Source: JAWOJF01 sp046481785 | GTDB taxonomy: Bacteria; Bacteroidota; Ignavibacteria; Ignavibacteriales; Ignavibacteriaceae | Reading direction: 5' to 3' | Length of the DNA: 13,866 nt | NCBI GenBank assembly: GCA_046481785.1 | Contig: JAWOJF010000240.1 | Span: forward strand, 1-13,866 | Part shown: positions 7,337 through 13,866 of the stretch, one piece after another | How positions within the stretch are numbered: position 1 is the stretch's first letter | Layout: every line of letters begins with the position of its first letter | Notes under the pieces: generated by a model | What the model saw: only the letters and a program-made list of their open reading frames with translations | The model's database searches: none | Told to the model about the DNA's origin: nothing | Position numbers and translations under genes: made by a program

Positions 7337-8704
7337 TTATAATGTAATCATTTCAACAACAGGCTTTACCAGATTCTTAGGGATCAAAGCCGGCCAGTAT
7401 GCAACAACTTCGCTGGGCCTTGGTCTGCCCCCTGCAAAACCTGTAACAGATGGGGGGCCTGTTAAAATTAAGGGAGCAAGCTCCTTACCAAATCTTTCCA
7501 CCGAATTATAATCCTGTGACCGTACTGCAATTCTTAACTGAATTTCATTTATTTTATCTTCATCTACATCAGCAGCCAAAGGTCCATGACACGAATTATA
7601 CCCTATAAACTCCGTTCTTATTTCCTCAAAAGATAAACCAAGAGTATTAAGTCTTTTTCTTAAAATTGCATCTGCGGCTTTTGCTTTAGTTAAAGCCTGC
7701 GGCCATGAGTATGTTAATGTACCTGAAGCTGAATAGCCGCTTGAATAGGAGCACGATACTTTATATGAATCAGTTGCCATATTTCCTTTAATTCCAAACA
7801 CTTTAACCCGGTTATCTCCAGTCTCTTCTACTCTTATTGAGGTAAAATCAGCTACACAATCAGGAGTAATATAATTTGCTGGATCTCCAATTTCATAAAC
7901 CAGTTGTTCTGATATTGTATCTATTGAAACTTTCCCCCCGGTTCCTTCATGTTTTGTAATGGTTATATCTCCATTCGGGTAAGCTTCGGCTATAGGGAAG
8001 CCAATATCTGCAAGATCCGGTACAGACTGCCAGTCACCAAGGAAATTACCACCTGTGGCTTGCCCGCCGCATTCAAGAATATGCCCTGCCACAGTTCCAG
8101 CTGCCATAAGATCATAATTATTTTTATCCCAGTTAAACTCAAATATCATGGGAGCAAGCGTTAACCCGGTATCGGTAGTTCTTCCGGTAATTACAATATC
8201 AGCCCCTTTTCGTAATGCATCCACTATGGGTAATGCTCCAAAATATACATTTGCACTAAGGATTTTATCCTTAACAGTCTTTATTGATTCACCGGTTTCC
8301 ATATTATTAAGTTCAGCCCCCTGGTTAATAATATCATCCAGGTTTTCCCTAATATCATCTCCTGAAACAATGCCTATTTTCAAATTGGTTATGTTTAATT
8401 TCTTAGCTTCCTCAATTATTGCTTCTGCACAGGCGGAGGGGTTAACTCCTCCCCCGTTGGTAATAATTTTAATCCCCTTTTCTTTACATACAGGAAGAAT
8501 ACGCTTCATCAACTCAGGGATATCTTTGGCATAACCCAGTGCGGGATTTTTGTTCTTCTGTTTCTGAAGTATAGACATTGTAACTTCAGCAAGGTAATCC
8601 ATAACAAGATAATCAATATCTCCCCTTGTAACCTGGTGATAGGGTGCATCAATTAAATCGCCCCAGAAGCCCTGGCCGGAGGCTATCCTTATTTTTTCTT
8701 TCAT
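7337..8704 (-). CDS. AtuA-family protein (DUF1446, acyclic terpene utilization family)
   Basis: A 455-residue protein of the DUF1446/AtuA family. Visible family signatures are GQGFWGDLIDAP near residues 9-20, TNGGGVNPSACAE near 82, TGRTTDTGLTLAP near 172, LECGGQATGGNF near 209, HEGTGGKVS near 252, and the C-terminal GPPSVTGFAGGRPRPSE. Named for Pseudomonas atu genes of acyclic terpene breakdown, the family is widespread and often sits near acyl-CoA carboxylase or branched-chain acyl-CoA catabolism genes; the reaction itself is not well defined. No such neighbours are in this window, so a terpene role is not supported here. Longer relatives carry a fused C-terminal domain, which here is the next gene, 43 bp downstream. 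The protein looks cytoplasmic. The ATG at 8704 directly precedes the first conserved strand (KIRIASGQGFWGD) and is preceded by a weak GAAGAG. Confidence 0.88.
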   Translation of the reverse strand: MKEKIRIASGQGFWGDLIDAPYHQVTRGDIDYLVMDYLAEVTMSILQKQKNKNPALGYAKDIPELMKRILPVCKEKGIKIITNGGGVNPSACAEAIIEEAKKLNITNLKIGIVSGDDIRENLDDIINQGAELNNMETGESIKTVKDKILSANVYFGALPIVDALRKGADIVITGRTTDTGLTLAPMIFEFNWDKNNYDLMAAGTVAGHILECGGQATGGNFLGDWQSVPDLADIGFPIAEAYPNGDITITKHEGTGGKVSIDTISEQLVYEIGDPANYITPDCVADFTSIRVEETGDNRVKVFGIKGNMATDSYKVSCSYSSGYSASGTLTYSWPQALTKAKAADAILRKRLNTLGLSFEEIRTEFIGYNSCHGPLAADVDEDKINEIQLRIAVRSQDYNSVERFGKELAPLILTGPPSVTGFAGGRPRPSEVVAYWPALIPKNLVKPVVEMITL

Positions 8705-8731
8705 AGCTCTTCAATGATTATAATTAGTGCT

Positions 8732-8762
8732 GTAAAATAATCTAAAAAGAAATTCTAATCAA
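8732..8762 (-). promoter_or_regulatory. Candidate promoter of the AtuA-family pair
   Basis: On the minus strand TTG (8760-8762) is followed after 20 nt by TATTTTAC (8732-8739). This matches the Bacteroidota TTG/TAnnTTTG pattern at six of eight -7 positions, with the same spacing as the better tRNA-Gly promoter in this window. The box ends 27 nt before the ATG. The evidence is weak because the region is very AT-rich. Confidence 0.3.
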
Positions 8763-8799
8763 AAATTGTTATCTTCATATGATTTTGCGAACTATTAAT

Positions 8800-8805
8800 G
8801 AGGAG
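8800..8805 (+). promoter_or_regulatory. Shine-Dalgarno sequence that decides the otsAB start
   Basis: GAGGAG lies 4 nt before the ATG at 8810. It overlaps the alternative in-frame ATG at 8798, which has no comparable site upstream. This and homology at MRFLIISNRLP favour 8810. Confidence 0.65.
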
Positions 8806-8809
8806 CATA

Positions 8810-11014
8810 ATGCGATTTTTGATAATTTCCAACAGATTACCTATTACCGCCGAAAAAAAAGAAGATAAAATTATTTTTAAAGAAAGTTCCGGCGGACTTG
8901 TTTCAGGCCTTAGTTCTTACCTTGACTACTTAAAAAATTCTACTCCCCCGTCCGAAACTGAATTTGTGTGGCTTGGCTGGCCCGGTGTTGAAATTGATCC
9001 TAAAGAACAGGATACCCTGCGGGACAGGCTTTTTTCAGACTATAATGCATATCCTGTTTTCCTTTCTAAAGAACTCATGACAAAATTCTACCAGGGATTT
9101 TGTAACAATACTATATGGCCTCTTTTTCATTATTTCCCTTCTTATACAGAATATGCTCAAGATAAATGGGAGTATTATAACGAGGTGAATGAGAAGTTCC
9201 TTGATGCTGTGCTTGAAATAGCCCAACCAGATGATATTATTTGGGTACATGATTATCACCTGATGCTTTTACCAAAATTAATAAGAGAAAAAAGACCTGA
9301 TGCCCGTATTGGTTTTTTCCTGCATATTCCTTTCCCTGCTTATGAAATGTTCAGTTTGCTCCCCAGTTCCTGGAGATTAAAAATTATTGAGGGACTTCTT
9401 GGGGCTGATCTGATAGGTTTTCATACATATGATTATACACAGAGTTTTATCCGCACAGTTCTAAGGGTTTTAGGGCTTGAAGCTGATATGGGTAATATTA
9501 CTTTTGATAACCGTATTATTAAAGTTGATACTTTCCCCATGGGCATTGATTACAAAAAATTTAATAGCTCTCTTGACCTTCCTGAGGTTCAGGAAAATAT
9601 TAAGAAACTTAAAAAAACAATTAATTATGAAAAGGTTGTTTTATCTATTGACCGGTTAGATTATACAAAGGGCATAATTAACCGGCTTGATGCATATGAG
9701 ACTTTTCTTAAAAATAATCCTGAATGGGTAGGCAGAATTGTTCTATTGCTTGTTGTTATTCCTTCCCGTATTGGAGTAGAACATTACCGGAAGATGCGGA
9801 AACATATTGATGAAACTGTAGGCAGGATCAATGGTACATACGGCAGCATTAACTGGTCTCCTATATCATATAAATATGGCTTTTTACCTTTCAAAAGTTT
9901 AGTTGCATTTTATAGTATCTCCGACATTATAATGGTTACCCCATTAAGGGATGGAATGAACCTGATATCCAAAGAATACGTTGCCTGCAGAAAGGATAAA
10001 ACAGGTGTGGTTATTCTTAGTGAGATGGCTGGTTCAAGTAAAGAACTTGGTGAAGCATTAATTATTAATCCTAATAATAAAAATGAAATTGCATCAGCAA
10101 TTAAATCTGCTATTGACATGCCTGTTGAAGAACAAATAAGGCGCACGGAGGTAATGCAATCAAGGCTAAAACGGTATGATGTGGTTAAATGGGCAGATGA
10201 TTTTATTCAAAAAGTTATTTATAAGGAAAAAAATCATGAAACCTTAAAATCAAAATTATTAAATGATGAAAAATTTGATGAAATGCTTTCTAAATTCAGA
10301 AATTCAAAAAAGTCGCTTATCTTTCTGGATTATGACGGTACACTGGTACCCTTTGCAGACAAACCGGAACAGGCAAAACCCGGCGAGTTCCTGCTAAATT
10401 TGCTTTCTGATCTGACAAAGAATGAAAAACTTGATTTTGTTGTAATTAGCGGAAGAGACCGGAATACTCTTCAAAGCTGGCTTGGTAAATTGAATATTGA
10501 AATAATAGCTGAACATGGGGCCTGGTTGAGAGAAAAAAACAAAAACTGGGAGCTTATAAGGCCTATGGTTGATTTTTGGAAACCTCAAATTATTTCTATT
10601 CTTGAAATGTACGTTGACCGTCTGCCCGGTTCATTTATTGAAGAAAAGGAGTTCTCAGTTTCATGGCATTACAGAAAAGCTGATCCCGAACTTAGTGCTC
10701 TAAGAACAAGAGAACTTATAGATCATTTGCTAAGTTATACAGCAAATATAAATGTGCAGCTTTTACAGGGTAATAAGGTTGTTGAAATTAGAAATGCCGG
10801 CATTAACAAAGGTATTGCCGGGCTTAAATGGATCTCAAAAAATACTTATGATTTTACTTTAGCTATTGGTGACGACTGGACGGATGAGGACCTGTTTAAA
10901 GTTCTTCCGGATAGTGCATATTCAATAAAAGTGGGGCTTGCACCTTCTCACTCAAAATACTATTTACCAAACCATAAAGATGTTATTAATTTACTGGAGC
11001 GGCTGCAGGATTAG
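8810..11014 (+). CDS. otsAB: Bifunctional trehalose-6-phosphate synthase/phosphatase (OtsA-OtsB fusion)
   Basis: A 734-residue cytoplasmic enzyme expected to make trehalose from UDP-glucose and glucose-6-phosphate via trehalose-6-phosphate. Residues 1 to about 470 are a GT20 synthase: ISNRLP at the start, a GGLVSGL loop near 28, HDYHL at 147-151, HIPFP near 172, RLDYTKG at 282-288 (R and K correspond to the E. coli OtsA phosphate-binding residues), and TPLRDGMNL near 377. Residues from about 490 are a HAD phosphatase: DYDGT at 507-511 (nucleophile D507, acid/base D509), SGRD near 547, and GDDWTDED near 687. Both halves have their catalytic motifs, so both activities are likely. Trehalose is a common protectant against osmotic, drying and heat stress. 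I set the start at 8810 from the GAGGAG site and the conserved N-terminus; an ATG at 8798 would add four residues. The gene stands alone, divergent from the AtuA pair and convergent with miaA (24 bp between stops). Confidence 0.95.
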   Translation: MRFLIISNRLPITAEKKEDKIIFKESSGGLVSGLSSYLDYLKNSTPPSETEFVWLGWPGVEIDPKEQDTLRDRLFSDYNAYPVFLSKELMTKFYQGFCNNTIWPLFHYFPSYTEYAQDKWEYYNEVNEKFLDAVLEIAQPDDIIWVHDYHLMLLPKLIREKRPDARIGFFLHIPFPAYEMFSLLPSSWRLKIIEGLLGADLIGFHTYDYTQSFIRTVLRVLGLEADMGNITFDNRIIKVDTFPMGIDYKKFNSSLDLPEVQENIKKLKKTINYEKVVLSIDRLDYTKGIINRLDAYETFLKNNPEWVGRIVLLLVVIPSRIGVEHYRKMRKHIDETVGRINGTYGSINWSPISYKYGFLPFKSLVAFYSISDIIMVTPLRDGMNLISKEYVACRKDKTGVVILSEMAGSSKELGEALIINPNNKNEIASAIKSAIDMPVEEQIRRTEVMQSRLKRYDVVKWADDFIQKVIYKEKNHETLKSKLLNDEKFDEMLSKFRNSKKSLIFLDYDGTLVPFADKPEQAKPGEFLLNLLSDLTKNEKLDFVVISGRDRNTLQSWLGKLNIEIIAEHGAWLREKNKNWELIRPMVDFWKPQIISILEMYVDRLPGSFIEEKEFSVSWHYRKADPELSALRTRELIDHLLSYTANINVQLLQGNKVVEIRNAGINKGIAGLKWISKNTYDFTLAIGDDWTDEDLFKVLPDSAYSIKVGLAPSHSKYYLPNHKDVINLLERLQD

Positions 11015-11031
11015 CAGGCATAAGGAAACTT

Positions 11032-11049
11032 AAAAGGATTACTCCTTTT
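11032..11049. terminator. Weak hairpin between convergent otsAB and miaA
   Basis: AAAAGGA (11032-11038) and TCCTTTT (11043-11049) form a 7-bp stem with a 4-nt loop that includes the miaA stop codon. The T-run is short on both strands. As the only hairpin in the 24-bp convergent gap, it may be a modest bidirectional terminator. Confidence 0.3.
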
Positions 11050-11986
11050 GTTGTAAATTCTTTACTATTGTATCCGCTATATTATCGAGATCATCTTTGG
11101 AGTTTACATCAAACCATTTGATTCTTTCATCTGCTCTGAACCATGTAAGCTGGCGCTTAGCATACCTGCGGGTATTCCTTTTTATAAGTTCAACAGCCCT
11201 TTCTAGTGAAATTTCTCCATCCAAATACGATATTATTTCTTTATAACCAACAGTATTAAGTGCATTTAAAGTTTTATTATAACCTTTTTCAATCAGATTT
11301 TGTACTTCAATTAACAAACCGCCTGTTATCATATCATCAACTCTTTGTTCAATATTCTGATAAAGTTTATCACGGCTCCAGTTTAGTCCGAACTGCATAA
11401 AATTATATTTTATTTCACGATTATGATCAATATGATGCTGACCGATAGGTTTACCGGTAAGATGAAAAACCTCCAGGGCTCTTATTATTCTTTTCCAGTT
11501 CTGAGGCAGCATCCTTGACGCACTTTCCGGATCAACTTTTTTTAACTCTTCATAAATAGATTCATTTCCATACTTATTTTTCCTTTCCAGAAGCTCGGTT
11601 CTGTACTCATCATCTGTTTCAACGGTATCAATAATCCCGTCAATTAATGCTTTTACATAAAGCCCGGAACCCCCGGCAGCAACAGGGATCTTCTTCTTAA
11701 TGATTATTTCTTCAATTATTTGTAAGGCTTCAGATTCAAACCTGCTTACATTATAAACCTGGTGGGGTTCAAGTATATCAATAAAGTGGTGTTTTACTTT
11801 TTTAAGTTCATGTGGTGATGGTTTTGCGGTACCAATATTTAAATATTTATAAATCTGGCGGCTGTCTGCTGAAATTATTTCGCAATTAATTCTTTCTGAT
11901 AACAATAAACATAAACCGGTTTTTCCTGAACAGGTTGGCCCAACAATTACCGGTATTATATTATGTCCGATTATTTTTGGCTCCAC
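11039..11986 (-). CDS. miaA: tRNA dimethylallyltransferase
   Basis: MiaA transfers a dimethylallyl group to A37 of tRNAs that read codons starting with U, forming i6A, which stabilises codon pairing. The 315-residue length is normal. Motifs include the P-loop GPTCSGKT at 16-23, DSRQIYKYLNIGTAKP at 41-56, the DI of HHFIDILEP near 66-74, AGGSGLYVKAL near 104-114, and the C-terminal RRYAKRQLTWFR typical of the family. The start is GTG at 11986; no ATG lies between it and the P-loop, and GAAGAGAAGG immediately precedes it. The coding region overlaps the end of pcm by 16 bp, so translation is probably coupled to pcm. Confidence 0.96.
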   Translation of the reverse strand: MEPKIIGHNIIPVIVGPTCSGKTGLCLLLSERINCEIISADSRQIYKYLNIGTAKPSPHELKKVKHHFIDILEPHQVYNVSRFESEALQIIEEIIIKKKIPVAAGGSGLYVKALIDGIIDTVETDDEYRTELLERKNKYGNESIYEELKKVDPESASRMLPQNWKRIIRALEVFHLTGKPIGQHHIDHNREIKYNFMQFGLNWSRDKLYQNIEQRVDDMITGGLLIEVQNLIEKGYNKTLNALNTVGYKEIISYLDGEISLERAVELIKRNTRRYAKRQLTWFRADERIKWFDVNSKDDLDNIADTIVKNLQQKE

Positions 11987-12618
11987 CCTTCTCTTCCAAT
12001 TAGCGGAACGAATTGAAACTCGGGTATGTTTGTTATTTCAAACTCGTCATCCGATGTTTTAGTAATAACTTTTAAGGTCTGTGAACTTTTATCACCCACA
12101 GGTATAACAAGCCTGCCCCCGGGTGCCAGTTGTTTTTTAAGTGAAGCAGGAACTGAAGGAGATCCGGCAGTAACTATTATTCCATCGTAAGGAGCATATT
12201 CCACCCATCCAATAGTACCATCCCCATATTTTGTATGAGCCCTGATACCAAGTTTATCAAGCAGAAGCCGTGTTTTAATATAAAGCTCAAGGTTTCTTTC
12301 GATGCTGAAAACCTGCATCCCCATTTTGTCTAATATTGCCGCCTGGTAACCAGATCCTGTTCCTATCTCAAGAACTTTATTACCCGGGTTTAGTTTTAAT
12401 TGCTCCGTCATAAATGCAACGGTATAAGGCTGCGAGATTGTCTGTTCAAAACCAATCGGGAGCGCTACATCTTTATATGCATGCTGCAACATAGCCTGAC
12501 TGACAAAAAGGTGTCTTTCAACTTCCCCAATTGCTTTTAGAACATAAATATCGTTTATTCCCTTCATTGATAATTTATCAACAAGTTCTTTTCTTTCTCT
12601 TTCGTATACTTTTTTCAT
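11971..12618 (-). CDS. pcm: Protein-L-isoaspartate O-methyltransferase
   Basis: Pcm methylates the abnormal carboxyl group of L-isoaspartyl residues in aged proteins using S-adenosylmethionine, which starts their repair. The 215-residue length is typical. The family signature IGFEQTISQPYTVAFM (about 55-70) contains the active-site TISQP, and SAM-binding motif I is VLEIGTGSGYQAA at 82-94. Later motifs are YDGIIVTAGSPSVP and LAPGGRLVIPVG. No signal peptide is seen, so the protein is cytoplasmic. The ATG at 12618 gives a standard N-terminus (MKKVYERERKELVDKL). It is the first gene of a pair with miaA, whose start lies inside the pcm 3' end, and it is divergent from the DUF2179 gene. Confidence 0.96.
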   Translation of the reverse strand: MKKVYERERKELVDKLSMKGINDIYVLKAIGEVERHLFVSQAMLQHAYKDVALPIGFEQTISQPYTVAFMTEQLKLNPGNKVLEIGTGSGYQAAILDKMGMQVFSIERNLELYIKTRLLLDKLGIRAHTKYGDGTIGWVEYAPYDGIIVTAGSPSVPASLKKQLAPGGRLVIPVGDKSSQTLKVITKTSDDEFEITNIPEFQFVPLIGREGWSQK

Positions 12619-12642
12619 TTTTCCGGAATAAATTTCAAGTCA

Positions 12643-12650
12643 CAAAGATA
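12643..12650 (-). promoter_or_regulatory. Candidate -7 box of the pcm-miaA unit
   Basis: The minus strand reads TATCTTTG, an exact TAnnTTTG match, 24 nt before the pcm ATG. No TTG is seen at the -33 distance. The short leader that would result is plausible. Confidence 0.4.
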
Positions 12651-12672
12651 AACTAAAATTTAAATAATTGTT

Positions 12673-12680
12673 TAATTTTG
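12673..12680 (+). promoter_or_regulatory. Candidate -7 box of the DUF2179 gene
   Basis: The plus strand reads TAATTTTG, an exact TAnnTTTG match, 34 nt before the ATG at 12715. No -33 TTG is visible. With the pcm box 22 bp away in the opposite direction, the two would form a compact divergent promoter region. Confidence 0.4.
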
Positions 12681-12714
12681 TACATCTTAGCATAATTAAA
12701 AATGAGAGTTATTG

Positions 12715-13233
12715 ATGGTGGATGCTCTTTCAGGTGCTTTTTTAATAATGTTCATGAGAATTGGCGATGTAACTATAGGAACAATGCGTACTATTCTTGT
12801 GGTGCAGGGTAAAAAATACCTTGCCGCCTTAGCTGGATTTTTTGAAGTTCTGATATGGGTTTTTGCAATCCGTTTTATAATGCAAAACCTTGATGTAATT
12901 GCAAATCTGTTTGGTTATGCTACAGGGTTTGCAATAGGAAATATATTAGGTATTACTATTGAACAAAAAATAGGACTTGGATTCGTTCAGCTAACCATTA
13001 TCTCCCGGCATTTTACTGATGTAATAGCAGATACGCTGCGGAAATCCAAATATGGTGTTACTATTCTTCCCGGTGAAGGCGGCTCCGGCGGTGTTGCTAT
13101 TATAGTTGTTATAATACCCAGGAAAAATCAGAAAAAAATTATTCATCTTATTGAGGATATAGATAAGGGAGCTTTTATTACTGTACAACATTCTCTACCC
13201 TACAGGGGATTTGTACATGGGGCAAGAAAATAA
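12715..13233 (+). CDS. DUF5698/DUF2179 (UPF0316-like) membrane protein
   Basis: A 172-residue protein of the UPF0316-like family, function unknown. The N-terminal half has three hydrophobic segments (about 5-22, 35-55 and 62-80) and the family-like stretch MRIGDVTIGTMRTILVVQGKK split between them. The C-terminal part (about 100-172) is a soluble DUF2179 domain with YGVTILPGEGGSGG, also found at the C-terminus of YitT-type membrane proteins, and ends in FVHGARK. DUF2179 has a small ferredoxin-like fold sometimes suspected of ligand sensing; no ligand can be named here. An in-frame TTG at 12712 lies directly before the chosen ATG, and GAGAG (12704-12708) is a weak ribosome site. A 6-bp hairpin (CGGATT at 13237-13242, AATCCG at 13246-13251) sits just after the stop but lacks a T-tract. 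Confidence 0.88.
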   Translation: MVDALSGAFLIMFMRIGDVTIGTMRTILVVQGKKYLAALAGFFEVLIWVFAIRFIMQNLDVIANLFGYATGFAIGNILGITIEQKIGLGFVQLTIISRHFTDVIADTLRKSKYGVTILPGEGGSGGVAIIVVIIPRKNQKKIIHLIEDIDKGAFITVQHSLPYRGFVHGARK

Positions 13234-13303
13234 TTCCGGATTTATAATCCGCAGAACACACTATCCCGGTTATGCCTTAATAGAGTTATATACTGGATCT
13301 AGC

Positions 13304-13331
13304 AAAAAAAGCTTCGGGTATTCCGAAGCTT
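13304..13331 (-). terminator. Rho-independent terminator after tRNA-Cys
   Basis: A 9-bp perfect stem (AAGCTTCGG at 13309-13317, CCGAAGCTT at 13323-13331) with a 5-nt loop is followed on the minus strand by a run of T, starting 5 nt past the tRNA-Cys 3' end. The plus strand has no T-tract after it, so it serves the tRNA transcript. Confidence 0.85.
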
Positions 13332-13336
13332 AATAG

Positions 13337-13410
13337 AGGCGCCGGTCGGATTCGAACCGACGAATAAAGGTTTTGCAGACCTTCGCCTTAGACCACTTGG
13401 CTACAGCGCC
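13337..13410 (-). tRNA. tRNA-Cys (anticodon GCA)
   Basis: A complete cloverleaf of 74 nt. The acceptor stem is GGCGCTG with CGGCGCC (one U-G pair), the anticodon arm AAGGT-CTGCAAA-ACCTT gives GCA, and the T arm is GTCGG-TTCGAAT-CCGAC. The discriminator base is U73, as expected for cysteine identity. CCA is not encoded and must be added after transcription. It is probably cotranscribed with tRNA-Gly upstream and ends at the terminator 5 nt downstream. Confidence 0.97.
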
Positions 13411-13484
13411 TTAAATATTTATAACACAATTAACTAAATTTTCCACCTTTTCTGAGGTATGTGGGGAACCTCATAAATAAAGAA

Positions 13485-13520
13485 TCCCGCTTTGTATGCC
13501 TGATAGGAAACTTGGCGGGA
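13485..13520. repeat. Inverted repeat in the tRNA-Gly/tRNA-Cys spacer
   Basis: TCCCGC (13485-13490) and GCGGGA (13515-13520) form a 6-bp stem with a 24-nt loop. On the minus strand it is followed by TTCTTTATTTAT, so it could be a weak terminator or a processing hairpin. Both arms match parts of the tRNA-Gly acceptor stem. A second small inverted repeat, TGAGGT/ACCTCA, lies at 13453-13473. Confidence 0.35.
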
Positions 13521-13525
13521 CTTAG

Positions 13526-13598
<73 letters not shown>

Positions 13599-13638
13599 AT
13601 ATAAACATTCAAATAAAAGAACATTTCATTAAGTGGCA

Positions 13639-13669
13639 CAAATATAATATGAATCGGTATTCTATGCAA
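13639..13669 (-). promoter_or_regulatory. Promoter of the tRNA-Gly/tRNA-Cys unit
   Basis: On the minus strand TTG (13667-13669) is followed after 20 nt by TATATTTG (13639-13646), an exact -7 TAnnTTTG box near the usual 19-nt spacing of Bacteroidota housekeeping promoters. The box ends 41 nt before the tRNA-Gly 5' end. This is the best promoter in the window and the main support for an FCB-group origin. Confidence 0.6.
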
Positions 13670-13808
13670 GAAAGGTAAAGGCAAAAAACTCTATTTAACC
13701 GTATGTTTTCATTCCTTTTTTTATACACCCCCCTCATTTTGAATTAAAAATATTTCCTGCAATTTCCCTTAATAAAATGTTTATACAGGCTTTTTTCGTT
13801 CAATAAAC

Positions 13809-13839
13809 ATTCATTATCTTTAAGATTAATGAATTTTTT
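13809..13839 (+). terminator. AT-rich hairpin with T-tract near the right edge
   Basis: ATTCATTA-TCTT (13809-13820) pairs with AAGA-TTAATGAAT (13822-13834) with one bulge and almost no loop. TTTTT follows on the plus strand. It could be a weak plus-strand terminator or a palindromic protein site, but no plus-strand gene precedes it. Nothing else is recognisable between 13670 and 13866. Confidence 0.25.
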
Positions 13840-13866
13840 ACCTTTAAATAGTTATTATAAAAAAAT

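Noticed and set aside
8148..8534. Plus-strand frame of 128 codons within the AtuA-family gene
   Set aside because: It is fully antisense to a conserved coding region and shows no family features of its own.
13217..13333. 38-residue plus-strand frame overlapping the end of the DUF2179 gene
   Set aside because: It runs through the tRNA-Cys terminator hairpin, has no ribosome site and resembles no family I know.

Overview
The window is an AT-rich bacterial chromosome segment with mostly housekeeping and signalling genes. Several features suggest the Bacteroidota/Chlorobiota (FCB) group, possibly an Ignavibacteria-like organism. These are a Reg_prop/Y_Y_Y propeller sensor kinase, -7 boxes of the form TAnnTTTG (upstream of tRNA-Gly, prfB, pcm and the DUF2179 gene), mostly weak Shine-Dalgarno sequences, and tRNA genes without encoded CCA. 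The taxonomic call is inference; no rRNA or other phylogenetic marker was tested.

Layout. Positions 1-120 may hold the 3' end of an unidentified plus-strand gene. A signalling pair follows on the minus strand. The upstream gene (2245-5538) is a 1097-residue membrane sensor kinase with 14 propeller motifs, a Y_Y_Y domain, one membrane segment and a HisKA_2-type kinase. Only 25 bp downstream lies a REC-PAS-PAS-histidine kinase (282-2219), closed by one or two intrinsic terminators at 160-241. Next on the minus strand is prfB (5806-6907), which encodes release factor 2 through a +1 programmed frameshift at CTTTGAC. It is followed by an AtuA-family pair in which the main domain (7337-8704) and the small C-terminal domain (6982-7293) are separate genes.

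On the plus strand, 8810-11014 encodes a fused trehalose-6-phosphate synthase/phosphatase (OtsA-OtsB). It converges on a minus-strand pcm-miaA pair (protein-isoaspartate repair, then tRNA A37 prenylation) whose coding regions overlap by 16 bp. A divergent plus-strand gene (12715-13233) encodes a DUF5698/DUF2179 membrane protein. The right end carries tRNA-Gly(GCC) and tRNA-Cys(GCA) on the minus strand, with a recognisable promoter before Gly and an intrinsic terminator after Cys.

How the genes relate. The two kinase genes probably form one signalling unit, with the propeller kinase a candidate phosphodonor to the REC domain of its neighbour; no transcriptional output gene is present. prfB, miaA and the tRNAs all serve translation but are separate transcription units. 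otsAB and pcm both fit stress protection, though nothing shows co-regulation. No mobile element, CRISPR array, phage gene or defence island is visible. I found no convincing undescribed system; the most informative items are the prfB recoding site, the two-kinase relay architecture and the split AtuA. No gene-free stretch exceeds 300 bp.
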